The position numbers and the translations under genes were made by a program. A stretch of DNA of 17,182 nucleotides, taken from Candidatus Hebobacteria bacterium. Lineage in GTDB: Bacteria; Armatimonadota; Hebobacteria; Hebobacterales; Hebobacteraceae. The notes under the pieces were generated by a model. That model was not told the origin of the DNA. It did no database searches and worked only from the letters and a program-made list of their open reading frames with translations. Positions 7,482 through 15,863 of this stretch are shown one piece after another; the first letter of the stretch is position 1, and the number at the start of each line of letters is the position of its first letter. Where the stretch lies: positions 1-17,182 of the forward strand of contig JALGTT010000012.1 in assembly GCA_029821235.1 (NCBI GenBank), in the 5' to 3' direction.

Positions 7482-8678
7482 GTGTCAAGTTACTTCCGCA
7501 CCCATAGATGGGACCTGGTAGGCCGCCGAAATCTATGGTTCGCCATCTCGCTGCTGTTCATCGGCATCGGGCTCTACGCCTGGGCCACCAAAGGCCTCAA
7601 CCGCGGGATTGACTTCACGGGCGGCGGACTGATCACCTACCAGCTGGCCGAGCCGGTCCCCGCCAGCGAAGAAGTGGCGACGGTGGCCAAGGTGAGGGAG
7701 ACGCTGCGGAAGGTAGGCATCGAGGCCAGGGTCCAGGTCTCACGCCAGACCTCCGGTCCCGACCAGCTCCTGGTGCGCACGCAGATCAGCGACAAGGAAC
7801 CCAGGCCGGGGAAGGTGCTGGAGGACCAGAAGAAGGCCGCTCTCGCCGAACTCCAGAAGATCTTCCCGGGAATCCGCGAGGTGGAGGCGTGGACGGTCAC
7901 TCCGGTGGTGAGCAAGCAGTTGATCGCCAATGCCTTGAAGGCGGTCGGGTTCGGGTGTCTCTTCATCCTGCTCTGGGTGTGGCTGCGGTATGCGGGGCCG
8001 ACGTGGGGTTTCTGCGCCCTGGTCGCCCTGGTGCACGACGTGCTGGTGCTGATGGGAGTGTTCGCTCTCACCCAGAAGGAGATCAACAGTCCCTTCGTGG
8101 CGGCGGCCCTCACCGTGGTCGGGTACTCGGTGCACGATACCATCGTCATCTTCGACCGGCTGCGGGAGAACCTACGCCTGCGGAAGGGAGAGAGCTTCGC
8201 GGAGACGGCCAACATCTCCCTGTTGGAGACCATGCCGCGCTCCATCAACACCGTGTTGACCACTGAATTGGTGTTGGTGGCGACCTACTTCTTCGGGGGC
8301 CCCTCGCTGCGGGACTTCATCTTCGCCATGATCGTGGGCATGGGCGTCGGCGCATACTCCTCGATCTTCAACGCCACCCAGTTGATGGTGGTCTTCAGGA
8401 ACAGACAGGAGCGCAAACTCGCCGCCAAGCGGGGCGTGCAGCCGCGACAGGCGCCGGCCGCCAAGCGGCGGGCCGCGCAGCCGGCCTCCCAACCGTCGCC
8501 ATCGCCCCAGACCGAGACTGAGGCCGCGGCCTCCCCCGCCCCCACCCCGGAGGCGGGAACGGAGGCGAAACCGGCCGAGGCGGCCTCCGCCGCGCCCCAG
8601 CGCAAGCGCAAGCGCTCCCTTCCGCGCAGCGCGCGCAAGAAGTTGCGGGCGGCGGGCAAGCGCAAGCGCCGCTTCTGA
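7482..8678 (+). CDS. secF: Protein translocase subunit SecF with long basic C-terminal tail
   Basis: This 398-aa inner-membrane partner of SecD has a first helix at about residues 17-34, the signature GIDFTGGG (42-49), a periplasmic domain to about 145, then helices from about 150 to 305. VVGYSVHDTIVIFDRLREN (212-230) is the conserved SecF core motif. Family members usually end near residue 300. Here about 90 residues follow: first Pro/Ala/Gln/Glu-rich, then a very basic end in which 15 of the last 25 residues are Lys or Arg and none are acidic. Topology places this tail in the cytoplasm, where ribosome, RNA or lipid binding is conceivable but unproven. The start is GTG 7482, supported by GGAGAGAG about 7 bases upstream and by the normal N-terminus. 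The CDF transporter gene follows after 21 bases. Confidence 0.96.
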   Translation: MSSYFRTHRWDLVGRRNLWFAISLLFIGIGLYAWATKGLNRGIDFTGGGLITYQLAEPVPASEEVATVAKVRETLRKVGIEARVQVSRQTSGPDQLLVRTQISDKEPRPGKVLEDQKKAALAELQKIFPGIREVEAWTVTPVVSKQLIANALKAVGFGCLFILLWVWLRYAGPTWGFCALVALVHDVLVLMGVFALTQKEINSPFVAAALTVVGYSVHDTIVIFDRLRENLRLRKGESFAETANISLLETMPRSINTVLTTELVLVATYFFGGPSLRDFIFAMIVGMGVGAYSSIFNATQLMVVFRNRQERKLAAKRGVQPRQAPAAKRRAAQPASQPSPSPQTETEAAASPAPTPEAGTEAKPAEAASAAPQRKRKRSLPRSARKKLRAAGKRKRRF

Positions 8679-8699
8679 GACACCTTCGAGAGCGAGATA

Positions 8700-9632
8700 A
8701 TGTCCAAGCCGGTTCGCCCGGATCCCCAGACCCGGGCATCCACCTCCGAGGCCAAGGTCAAAGCCGCAGCCATTTCGGTGGCCTCCAACCTCGCGCTCAC
8801 TGCGGGCAAACTGGCGGCCGCGTGGGCCACCCACTCGGTGAGCATCCTCTCCGAGGCCCTTCACTCCGGGCTCGACCTCATCGCGTCATTCCTCGCGCTG
8901 TTCGCGGTCCGTCGTTCCCGGGAGGCCGCCGACTCCGACCATCAGTTCGGCCACGGGAAATTCGAGAGCATCTCCGGGCTGATCGAGGGCCTGCTCATCT
9001 TTGTCGTAGTGGGTCTCATCCTCTGGCGATCCATCGCCAGGATGGTATCCGGGGAGATGGAAATCCACGGGACCTTCCTCGGCATCGTGGTGATGGCCGT
9101 CGCCGCCGTGGCCAACTTCTTCGTCTCCGCCATACTGTTCCGAGTGGCCCGCCGCACCGACTCGGTGGCGCTGGAGGCGGACGCCTGGCATCTGCGGACC
9201 GATGTGTGGACCTCCGCGGGGGTCGGAGCGGGGCTCGCCGCCATGGCGCTCGGCAAGCGCCTCGGGTTCTCCGCCGCCCTCTATCTCGATCCGTTGCTCG
9301 CGATGGCGATTGCGGCGGTCATTCTTCGGGCCGCCTGGAATATCGTCCAGCAATCATGGGGCCACCTCGTGGATCGCTCGCTTCCCGAAGAGGAATTGGA
9401 GATGATCCGCGCGCTGCTGCAGGAACACTATCCTCACTACGCAGAATACCATCGCCTGCGCACCCGCAAGGCCGGACCGCAGCGCTACATTGACCTCCAC
9501 CTGGTGGTCTCCGGGTCACAAACGGTGGCCGAGGCGCACGCCCTGTGCGATCACCTGGAGAAAGATTTGACAGACCTGTTGCCCCGCTGCGAAGTCATGA
9601 TTCACGTGGAGCCCGAGGACGATCATGAGTGA
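8700..9632 (+). CDS. Cation diffusion facilitator (CDF) family metal transporter
   Basis: This 310-aa inner-membrane antiporter exports divalent metals in exchange for protons. The CDF signature is clear: SILSEALHSGLDLIASFLAL in TM2, then DHQFGHGKFESISGLIEG (80-97) leading into TM3, and LEADAWHLRTDVWTSAGV in TM5. The transport-site residues aligned to YiiP Asp45/Asp49/His153/Asp157 would be His55, Asp59, His164 and Asp168. This His-Asp/His-Asp set is associated with zinc preference in eukaryotic ZnT proteins, so Zn2+ is a reasonable guess. The C-terminal cytoplasmic domain (about 229-305) has the dimerisation fold with IDLHLVVSGSQTVAEAHALCDHLE and a Glu/Asp/His-rich end. ATG 8700 follows the secF stop by 21 bases, with GAGAGCGAGA upstream. 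The stop overlaps the recJ start by 8 bases. CDF genes next to secDF and recJ appear in other bacteria, as I recall, without a known functional link. Confidence 0.93.
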   Translation: MSKPVRPDPQTRASTSEAKVKAAAISVASNLALTAGKLAAAWATHSVSILSEALHSGLDLIASFLALFAVRRSREAADSDHQFGHGKFESISGLIEGLLIFVVVGLILWRSIARMVSGEMEIHGTFLGIVVMAVAAVANFFVSAILFRVARRTDSVALEADAWHLRTDVWTSAGVGAGLAAMALGKRLGFSAALYLDPLLAMAIAAVILRAAWNIVQQSWGHLVDRSLPEEELEMIRALLQEHYPHYAEYHRLRTRKAGPQRYIDLHLVVSGSQTVAEAHALCDHLEKDLTDLLPRCEVMIHVEPEDDHE

Positions 9633-11349
9633 CTCACCCGCGCGCAGCCTCACCGGCGCTCGTTGGCAGGTGGCGGCGGTGGACGAACCGGCCGCGCGGC
9701 ATCTCTCCAAGGCGCTCTCCGTGGGAGAACTTACCGCACGCGTGCTGGTGTCCCGCGGTCTCAGCGACCCGCAGGAGGCGCGCCGGTTTCTCGATTGCGA
9801 CCTCGACACCCTCCACGACCCCTGGGACTTGAAGGACATGGACCGGGCGATCGCCCTGCTGCAACGCGCGCTGGAGGAGGGCGACCACATCCGCATCTAC
9901 GGCGACTATGATGTGGACGGGGTGTGCGCCACCGCGCTCCTGGTGCGGGCACTGAGAGCACTCGGGGGCAACGTGGACTGGCAGATTCCGCATCGCATTG
10001 ATGAAGGGTATGGATTGAACGAGGAGGCGATCCGCCAGGCCCGGGCGGACCGCGTGCGTCTCCTCATCACGGTGGACTGCGGGGCCTCGGCCGCGGACCG
10101 GGTCGCCCTGGCCCAGCGGCTGGGGATGGAGGTGATCGTCACCGACCACCACCGTCCGGGCGATACGCTCCCGGACGCGCCGGTGCTCGACCCCTGGCGG
10201 CCGGACTGCCGCTACCCCTTCAAGGAGTTGTCGGGGGTGGGGATGGCCTTCAAACTCATCTCCGCCCTGGCCCGCGCCAGGGACCTTCCCCCGAAGGCCG
10301 AACTGCGCTTCCTGGACCTGGTATGCCTGGGCACCATCGCGGATGTGGTGCCTCTGGTGGGAGAGAACCGCGTGCTCGTCCATCACGGGCTTCGGTGTCT
10401 TCCCACCTCGCTGAAGGTGGGCATCAGGGCGCTGCTGGAGGCGGCCGGGGTGGAGGGGCCGGTGAGCGCCAGACACGTGGCCTTCGGGCTCGCTCCCCGC
10501 ATCAACGCGGCCGGCAGAATGGAGCACGCGCAGGCCGCAGTGAAACTCCTGCTCAGCATCGACCCGGAGGAGGCGAAATCGCTGGCCGCCCAGTTGTCCG
10601 AGCAGAACGACCGACGCAGGGATCAGGAGAGACGGATCCTCGAAGAAGTGGAAGCCCGGGTGGCGAGCGAGGTGGACCTTGCCCGGGAGCGGGTGATCGT
10701 ACTCGCCTCCGAGCAATGGCATCCGGGCGTGATCGGCATCGTCGCCTCCCGTCTCGTGGACCGCTACCATCGCCCCGCCCTGCTGATCGCGGTGAGCGAT
10801 GGCTCCGGGAAGGGGTCGGGGCGCAGCATCACCCCCTTCAACCTCTGGGCCGGATTGAAGGAATGCGCCCCTCTGCTGACCCGATTCGGCGGACACCACT
10901 ACGCGGCCGGGTTCACCATCCAGGAGGAATTAATCCCGGCCTTGCGAGAGCGCATCAACGAGGTGGCCTCCGCCCTCCTGAGCCCGGAGGACCTCGTCCG
11001 CACCATCGCCGCCGATGCGGAGGCCGACCTCACGGACCTGGCCCTGGAGAATGTGGAGGAACTGGAGGCGCTGGCGCCGTTCGGCATGGGCAACCCGCGC
11101 CCGAGATTGGTGACGCGGGGGGTGGAGGTCATGGAATCATCCATCGTGGGGGGCGGCGCCCACCTCACGCTGCGGGTCGGCCGTCAGGGTCTGCCGGGGG
11201 GCGTGGGCGCGGTGTGGTTCCGCAGGGGCGACGCGGCCAAGGACCTGCCGCCGGGAACCGCGGTGGACATATGCTATCATCCCAGGGTGGATGAGTGGAA
11301 CGGCAACAGGCGGGTGCGCCTGTTCGTGGAAGATGTGGCCGTCCGATGA
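9625..11349 (+). CDS. recJ: Single-stranded-DNA-specific exonuclease RecJ
   Basis: This 574-aa cytoplasmic DHH-family nuclease degrades single-stranded DNA 5' to 3' in recombination and mismatch or base-excision repair. Metal-binding motifs are intact: GDYDVDG (93-99), VDCG (150-153), TDHH (173-176) and LGTIADVVPL with Asp240. The DHHA1 domain carries the substrate motif RFGGHHYAAGF starting at Arg420. The C-terminal oligonucleotide-binding part contains FGMGNPRPRL and ends with VRLFVEDV. The length agrees with E. coli RecJ (577 aa). ATG 9625 lies inside the end of the transporter gene and overlaps it by 8 bases. The stop overlaps the rel ATG by four (ATGA at 11346). Nothing suggests loss of activity. 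Confidence 0.97.
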   Translation: MSDSPARSLTGARWQVAAVDEPAARHLSKALSVGELTARVLVSRGLSDPQEARRFLDCDLDTLHDPWDLKDMDRAIALLQRALEEGDHIRIYGDYDVDGVCATALLVRALRALGGNVDWQIPHRIDEGYGLNEEAIRQARADRVRLLITVDCGASAADRVALAQRLGMEVIVTDHHRPGDTLPDAPVLDPWRPDCRYPFKELSGVGMAFKLISALARARDLPPKAELRFLDLVCLGTIADVVPLVGENRVLVHHGLRCLPTSLKVGIRALLEAAGVEGPVSARHVAFGLAPRINAAGRMEHAQAAVKLLLSIDPEEAKSLAAQLSEQNDRRRDQERRILEEVEARVASEVDLARERVIVLASEQWHPGVIGIVASRLVDRYHRPALLIAVSDGSGKGSGRSITPFNLWAGLKECAPLLTRFGGHHYAAGFTIQEELIPALRERINEVASALLSPEDLVRTIAADAEADLTDLALENVEELEALAPFGMGNPRPRLVTRGVEVMESSIVGGGAHLTLRVGRQGLPGGVGAVWFRRGDAAKDLPPGTAVDICYHPRVDEWNGNRRVRLFVEDVAVR

Positions 11350-13559
11350 GCAAGTTGCGCAAGACCGCAGAGGACCAACTCAAAGAGGATTCGTCATCCG
11401 TCAAGGTCGAGGGGGCGGAGAAGGGCATTGACGGCCTGCTCGCGCGCGCCGGCTACCTTCCCGAAGAGGAGCGCGAGGTGGTGTTGCGCGCCTACCGGTT
11501 CGCGGAGGAGGCCCATGCCGGACAGCGCAGGATGACCGGGCACCCCTTCGTCAGTCATCCCCTGGCCGTCGCCTCCCTGCTGACCGAGATCGAGGTAGAT
11601 CACTGCGCGCTGGCCGCCGCGCTGCTGCACGATGTGGTGGAGGACACCGACCGCGACCTGGACGATGTGCGGCGCGAGTTCGGGGAGGAGATCGCCTCCC
11701 TGGTGGACGGCCTCACCAAACTGCGGCGGCTGCATTTCGACCGGCGCGGCGAACACCAGGCCCAGAATCTCAGGAAGATGCTGCTGGCGGTGGCCAAGGA
11801 CCTGCGGGTGGTGCTCATCAAACTCGCCGACCGGCTCCACAACCTGAGCACCATCCGGCCCCTCCCCCCGGACAAGCAGCGGGAGGTGGCCGACGAGACC
11901 CTGCACATCTTCGCCCCCATCGCCCACCGGCTGGGCATCTGGCTCTACAAGTGGCGGCTGGAGGACCTGGCCTTCCGGGTGCTGGAGCCCAAGGCCTACC
12001 GCGAGATCGTGCGGGCGGTGGCGAAGAGCCGGGAGGAGCGGCTGGCGGTGATCAACCGCGCGGTGGCCCAACTCCGGGAGCGCCTGGAGGCGACCGGCAT
12101 CTCCGCCAAGATCGAGGGGCGCCCCAAGCACTTCTACAGCATCTACCAGAAGATGAAGAAGCAGGGGGTGGACTTCGACGAAATCCACGACCTGGAGGCG
12201 GTGCGCGTCATCGTCAATACCGAATCGGAGTGCTACACCGCGCTGGGGGTGGTGCATTCCCTCTGGCTGCCCCTGCCGGACATGTTCACCGACTACATCG
12301 CCAAGCCGAAGCCCAATCGCTACCAGGCCCTCCACACCAAGGTGATCGGGCCCCACGGCGGCCCGATGGAGGTGCAGATTCGCACCTGGGCGATGCACCG
12401 GCGCGCCGAGTACGGAATCGCCGCCCACTGGCGGTACAAGGAGGGCGCGGACACAGACGCAGGTGCGGAGACCAAACTGTCCTGGCTGCGCCAACTCTTG
12501 GACCTGCACAGCGACCTGAGCGATCCCAGCGAGTGGCTGGAGCACCTCAAACTGGACCTCTTCAAGGACCAGGTGTTCGTCTTCACCCCCAGGGGTGATG
12601 TGATAGACCTTCCCGCCGGCTCCACCCCGGTGGACTTCGCCTACCGCATTCACACCGAGGTCGGACATCGGTGTGTGGGGGCGAAGGTCAACGGCCGCAT
12701 GGTGTCGCTCAACTACGAGTTCAAGAACGGGGATGTGGCGGAGATCATCACCTCCTCCCGCCCCACCGCCCGGCCCAGCCTGGACTGGCTGTCGTTCGTG
12801 GTCACCTCCCAGGCGAAGAGCCGCATCAAGACCTGGTATCGGCGCGCCCAGCGGCAGGAGAGCATCGCCCGCGGGCGCGAGCGGCTGGTGGAGGAGTGCG
12901 AGCGCCTGGGGCTGGCGCCGGACGAAACGCTCCAGGCCAAGCGCCTGGAATCGCTCGCCCGCGCGCTCCACTACAATACGGTGGACGACCTCTACGCGGC
13001 GGTCGGCTACGGAGACCTGGTGGCGGAGACGGCGATCAAGAAACTGCGGGGGGAGCCGCCCAAGACGAAGCAGAAGACGACCGCCAGAGACCAGGGACGG
13101 ATGCGCGTCGGGGTGACGGCCGGGGGAACGAAGGATGTGCTGTTCCGGCTGTCCCGCTGTTGCGCCCCTCTGCCCGGCGACTCCATCGTGGGGTTCATCA
13201 CCCGGGGCGCGGGGGTTACCGTGCATCGCAAGGACTGCCCCAACCTCGCCCACCACCTCCAGCGCGAGCCCGGGCGGATACTGCCGGTGGAATGGACGCT
13301 CAGCTCCGAGGCCTACTACCCGGTCACCATTCAGGTGGAAGCGCTGGATCGCGTGGGGCTGTTGAGCGACATCACCGCCATCATCAGCGCCACCGACACC
13401 AACATCTTGGAGGCGGGGGCGCGCACCATCGGCAAGCCGCGCCGTGCTCGGTTCCAGCTCACCCTGGAGGTGAAAGACCTGGCCCACCTCCAGCGCATTC
13501 TGGACCGCATCCGCGCCCTCAGCGACGTGCTTCACGCCGACCGCGAGAGGCGCGTTTGA
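11346..13559 (+). CDS. rel: Bifunctional (p)ppGpp synthetase/hydrolase (RelA/SpoT family)
   Basis: This 737-aa long RSH protein makes and degrades the stringent-response alarmone (p)ppGpp. The hydrolase HD domain is intact: HPFVSHPLAV (His71), HDVVEDT (His95/Asp96) and KLADRLHN (Asp162). The synthetase domain has GRPKHFYSIYQKM (258-270), DLEAVRVIV (282-290), YQALHT and EVQIRT (342-347). The regulatory half holds the TGS domain (about 408-469, FVFTPRGDVIDLPAGSTPVD), a helical part, a Cys/His region with RCCAPLPGDSIVGF and HRKDCPNL, and a terminal ACT domain (about 657-735). Both active sites look complete, so a bifunctional Rel-type enzyme is likely rather than a monofunctional RelA. I chose ATG 11346 for its ATGA overlap with recJ; the frame extends to 11295 inside recJ. 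No apt gene lies between recJ and rel, unlike the Bacillus order. It is the last gene of the + strand run. Confidence 0.96.
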   Translation: MSKLRKTAEDQLKEDSSSVKVEGAEKGIDGLLARAGYLPEEEREVVLRAYRFAEEAHAGQRRMTGHPFVSHPLAVASLLTEIEVDHCALAAALLHDVVEDTDRDLDDVRREFGEEIASLVDGLTKLRRLHFDRRGEHQAQNLRKMLLAVAKDLRVVLIKLADRLHNLSTIRPLPPDKQREVADETLHIFAPIAHRLGIWLYKWRLEDLAFRVLEPKAYREIVRAVAKSREERLAVINRAVAQLRERLEATGISAKIEGRPKHFYSIYQKMKKQGVDFDEIHDLEAVRVIVNTESECYTALGVVHSLWLPLPDMFTDYIAKPKPNRYQALHTKVIGPHGGPMEVQIRTWAMHRRAEYGIAAHWRYKEGADTDAGAETKLSWLRQLLDLHSDLSDPSEWLEHLKLDLFKDQVFVFTPRGDVIDLPAGSTPVDFAYRIHTEVGHRCVGAKVNGRMVSLNYEFKNGDVAEIITSSRPTARPSLDWLSFVVTSQAKSRIKTWYRRAQRQESIARGRERLVEECERLGLAPDETLQAKRLESLARALHYNTVDDLYAAVGYGDLVAETAIKKLRGEPPKTKQKTTARDQGRMRVGVTAGGTKDVLFRLSRCCAPLPGDSIVGFITRGAGVTVHRKDCPNLAHHLQREPGRILPVEWTLSSEAYYPVTIQVEALDRVGLLSDITAIISATDTNILEAGARTIGKPRRARFQLTLEVKDLAHLQRILDRIRALSDVLHADRERRV

Positions 13560-13578
13560 GCCGGGACCCTCGAATTGG

Positions 13579-13818
13579 TCAGGAACTCCTCGCCGATCCA
13601 ACGTACCGGTAGCGGCCGCAGCCCGCGCTGGGCGACAACGCGGAGGGATAGAGGGCTTCGAAGAAGTCCACTGCTCTGCGGCGAACGCGGCAACGCTGGT
13701 GGACGTGGTCGTAGTTGGCACAGTCTATGCAACGTCGTGCGCCAACTACCTCCCGACACCTGCTGCTCCGTCCGTGCCACAAGCGACGGGCCCGGCGGCG
13801 TCGTAAGTCAGTCTCCAC
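13579..13818 (-). CDS. Possible small cysteine-containing protein
   Basis: I recognise no family with certainty. The 79-aa frame has a basic N-terminal part and then a patterned region, CIDCANYDHVHQRCRV, about 13 residues later ALYPSALSPSAGC and GRYRYVG. Four cysteines in a C-x2-C...C...C order suggest a small metal-binding fold. The GTG start at 13818-13816 has GGGAGG ten bases upstream (complement of 13829-13834), which supports translation. It is convergent with rel and 226 bases beyond the stop of the - strand TPR-like gene, so it could be the third gene of that transcript. Against it: the composition is arginine-rich and GC-rich DNA gives chance frames. The DNA around it (13560-14044) otherwise shows no gene, RNA or clear terminator. 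Confidence 0.4.
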   Translation of the reverse strand: METDLRRRRARRLWHGRSSRCREVVGARRCIDCANYDHVHQRCRVRRRAVDFFEALYPSALSPSAGCGRYRYVGSARSS

Positions 13819-14044
13819 CTTTTCTTCGCCTCCCTGCGAGACTGATGCAGAGAACTGCTAGCGCTCTCAGGTGGAACCGCACGGTCGCTCAGCTACCACA
13901 GGGATTTGTATATTACGACGGGCGTGAGCGCATGTCCAGACCTTGTTACCACACCTTGTTCAAGTCGTAGCACACAAACAAGCCCGCTTCCTTCCCCAGC
14001 CCCCGTCAGGCATCTCGGAGAGAACCCGTTTCCCCTCTCCTCCC

Positions 14045-14893
14045 CTATTGCCCCACTTCGGTGACTACCACCTCCCAGCGGCTCGCCTCCTCCCAATCGC
14101 CGCTTCGCAGGGTCAGCGTCCACAGCATTTCCGCCAGAGACGAGTTGCCGGGGTCAAGGCGGATGGCCTCTTTGCACTCGGAGACTGCCAGTTTCCACAT
14201 CTCCAGCGAGTCCCCCAGCTCGGCCAACCGCGCTCGGACGACGGCCAGAGTGCGGTGCCCGCCAGGCGCCTGCGGCAGGGCCTCGGAGACCGCGGCCGCG
14301 TGTGCGGCGGCGCGGCGCAAGGCACGTTTTCTCGCCGCGCGTACTTCCCCCCCGCGGGACTGCCCCAACGCAAGGATATCGTCTAGCACCAGATACATAT
14401 TGGCGAGGGCCATGCGGTCCACCGGCCGCAGCGAGCCGGCCTCGGCCGCCTCCGCCTCCGCGTCTCGGATGGCCCTCTCCGTGTCGGCGCGCAGCCTGGC
14501 GGTCTGCTGGGTGATGGCCCCGTTGAAACAGCACTCGGCGAGCGCCCGGCGCACCTCCATCGCGGCGGCCGCCAGCCGGCCGGAGCGATCCCGCGCGCTG
14601 ACCGCGCGGTCGCGCGCCCGCCTGTCTCGGAGGTAGGCGGCTCCCTGCGGACCCTGCGCGTACTTCTGCGGCGCCAGCCAGGTCAGCCAGGCCGCCTCGC
14701 GGAGGGCAGGACCATAGGACCCGGCTCTCCGGTATGCCTGCACCAGGCTCTGCCGAGCCTGGTAGTCGCACGGACTCCGGCGAACCTGGGCCTCCAGGTG
14801 GGCAATCGTCTCCACTGCCGCCGACGCCTCCCCGCACAGCACCAACGCGGCCGCGCCGACCACCACCAGTGCGCGCCACATCGCCTTAGTCAT
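14045..14893 (-). CDS. Exported TPR-like protein
   Basis: This 282-aa protein begins with a signal peptide (MTKAMWRALVVVGAAALVLC, likely cleaved after ASA at about residue 25). Cys20 is preceded by Leu, so a lipoprotein box is not satisfied. Two tetratricopeptide-like helix pairs are visible: residues 42-75 (YQARQSLVQAYRRAGSYGPA) and 235-272 (AVSECKEAIRLDPGN, later GDWEEA). The middle is long alpha-helical, Ala/Arg-rich sequence. TPR units bind other proteins; no catalytic motif is seen. The ATG at 14893 overlaps the stop of the protease gene by 8 bases (ATGACTAA), so the pair is very probably co-translated and the TPR protein may act with the protease outside the cytoplasm. The frame continues 18 codons further upstream, but this ATG gives the signal peptide directly. 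Confidence 0.75.
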   Translation of the reverse strand: MTKAMWRALVVVGAAALVLCGEASAAVETIAHLEAQVRRSPCDYQARQSLVQAYRRAGSYGPALREAAWLTWLAPQKYAQGPQGAAYLRDRRARDRAVSARDRSGRLAAAAMEVRRALAECCFNGAITQQTARLRADTERAIRDAEAEAAEAGSLRPVDRMALANMYLVLDDILALGQSRGGEVRAARKRALRRAAAHAAAVSEALPQAPGGHRTLAVVRARLAELGDSLEMWKLAVSECKEAIRLDPGNSSLAEMLWTLTLRSGDWEEASRWEVVVTEVGQ

Positions 14894-15863
14894 CGGGGGC
14901 CTCCGCGAACGGTATCCCGTGCTGGTGGAGGAAGCCCCGCAGCACATTGCTCGCCACCGCGAGGTTCAGATCGGTGCGTGGCTCGCCCGCGCTGCCGACT
15001 TCGCTGAGCAGCGCATAGGCGACACCCACCACCCGGCCCTTCGCGTCCAGCACCGGCCCTCCGCTGTTGCCGTGGCCGGTGGGCGCGCTGTGCTGGAACC
15101 GCCCGATTGTCCCCGGAACGGTCCCGCGAACCAGCACGGTCTCCTCCCCGGTGTCCGGGTCCCGGGAGCGCACATAGGTCATGTCGCCGTGCACCGATCC
15201 TCCGCCGATCAGCGACAACACTTCTCCGCCGGTCGCCGTGTAGGTGTCCTCTGGGAAGCCGACGACGGAAATCGGTTGTCCTATCCTCAGGCGGTCAGAC
15301 CGGGCGATGGGAAGGAAGGCGAACTCCCGCCGCTGGCCGGGGGGCAGAACCACGCGCAGGGCGGCGAGATCGAGGTCCTCGGACAGCGCGGCCACCCGCG
15401 CCAGGTAATACCGGGAATCCTCTCCCTCGCCCAGGTGCACCCACACGTCCTTCTCCACCTCCACCAGCCGCCGCATGGCATCCCACTGCTGCCGGGTGAA
15501 GTGCAGGTCGCGGTAGCGGATCCCCGCCAGCAGCACGTGCGCGCTGGTCACCAGGTAGCCGTCCCGGGTGATGAAGAATCCGGTGCCGCAGCTCGTGTGC
15601 TCCAGGCGGCGGGCCAACTCCTTCTGGTACGGTGTCCAGGTCTGATCGGCGGCCAACTCCTCCACCAGAACGGGCGCAAAGGAGAACGGATCGGCCGCCA
15701 CCTCCACCCGCACCACCGCCTCCGCGGCAAGGCCGTTCCGCGCGGGGAGCGCTTCAGAATCGGAGGCCGGGGAGGGAGCGGCCGCCGCGCTGGTCAGCGC
15801 CAACCACACCACGGCGGCCGTCAGCCACATAATCCGTGAGTATCCGTTCATGCTCTGTGACAT
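14886..15863 (-). CDS. Exported trypsin-like serine protease without PDZ domain
   Basis: This protein is 325 aa from ATG 15863; a second ATG at 15851 is four residues further in and equally compatible. It has a signal peptide (IMWLTAAVVWLALTSAAAA) and then a chymotrypsin-fold serine protease domain. The triad is readable: His109 in LVTSAHVL, Asp165 in SEDLDLAALRV, and Ser267 in TGHGNSGGPVLD. GTGFFITRDGYLVTSAHV is typical of the Deg/HtrA-like S1 group. Compared with HtrA it lacks a C-terminal PDZ domain, ending soon after NLAVASNVLRGFL. It has an insertion at about 115-150 between the His and Asp strands. A substrate in the periplasm or outside is likely. The TPR-like gene overlaps its stop. 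No good ribosome site is seen, and a strong GC hairpin (15867-15892) lies directly before the start. Confidence 0.88.
   Translation of the reverse strand: MSQSMNGYSRIMWLTAAVVWLALTSAAAAPSPASDSEALPARNGLAAEAVVRVEVAADPFSFAPVLVEELAADQTWTPYQKELARRLEHTSCGTGFFITRDGYLVTSAHVLLAGIRYRDLHFTRQQWDAMRRLVEVEKDVWVHLGEGEDSRYYLARVAALSEDLDLAALRVVLPPGQRREFAFLPIARSDRLRIGQPISVVGFPEDTYTATGGEVLSLIGGGSVHGDMTYVRSRDPDTGEETVLVRGTVPGTIGRFQHSAPTGHGNSGGPVLDAKGRVVGVAYALLSEVGSAGEPRTDLNLAVASNVLRGFLHQHGIPFAEAPDD

Noticed and set aside
11394..13721. 775-aa open frame on the - strand opposite rel
   Set aside because: It mirrors a fully convincing Rel gene; long antisense frames are expected in GC-rich DNA, and the translation has no recognisable domain.
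13575..13970. 131-aa + strand frame after rel
   Set aside because: No domain, no good ribosome site, and it overlaps the better supported - strand cysteine frame.
14017..14040. Terminator after the TPR-like gene (GGAGAG/CTCTCC stem)
   Set aside because: A six-pair stem with a 12-base loop and no T-tract in either direction is too weak.
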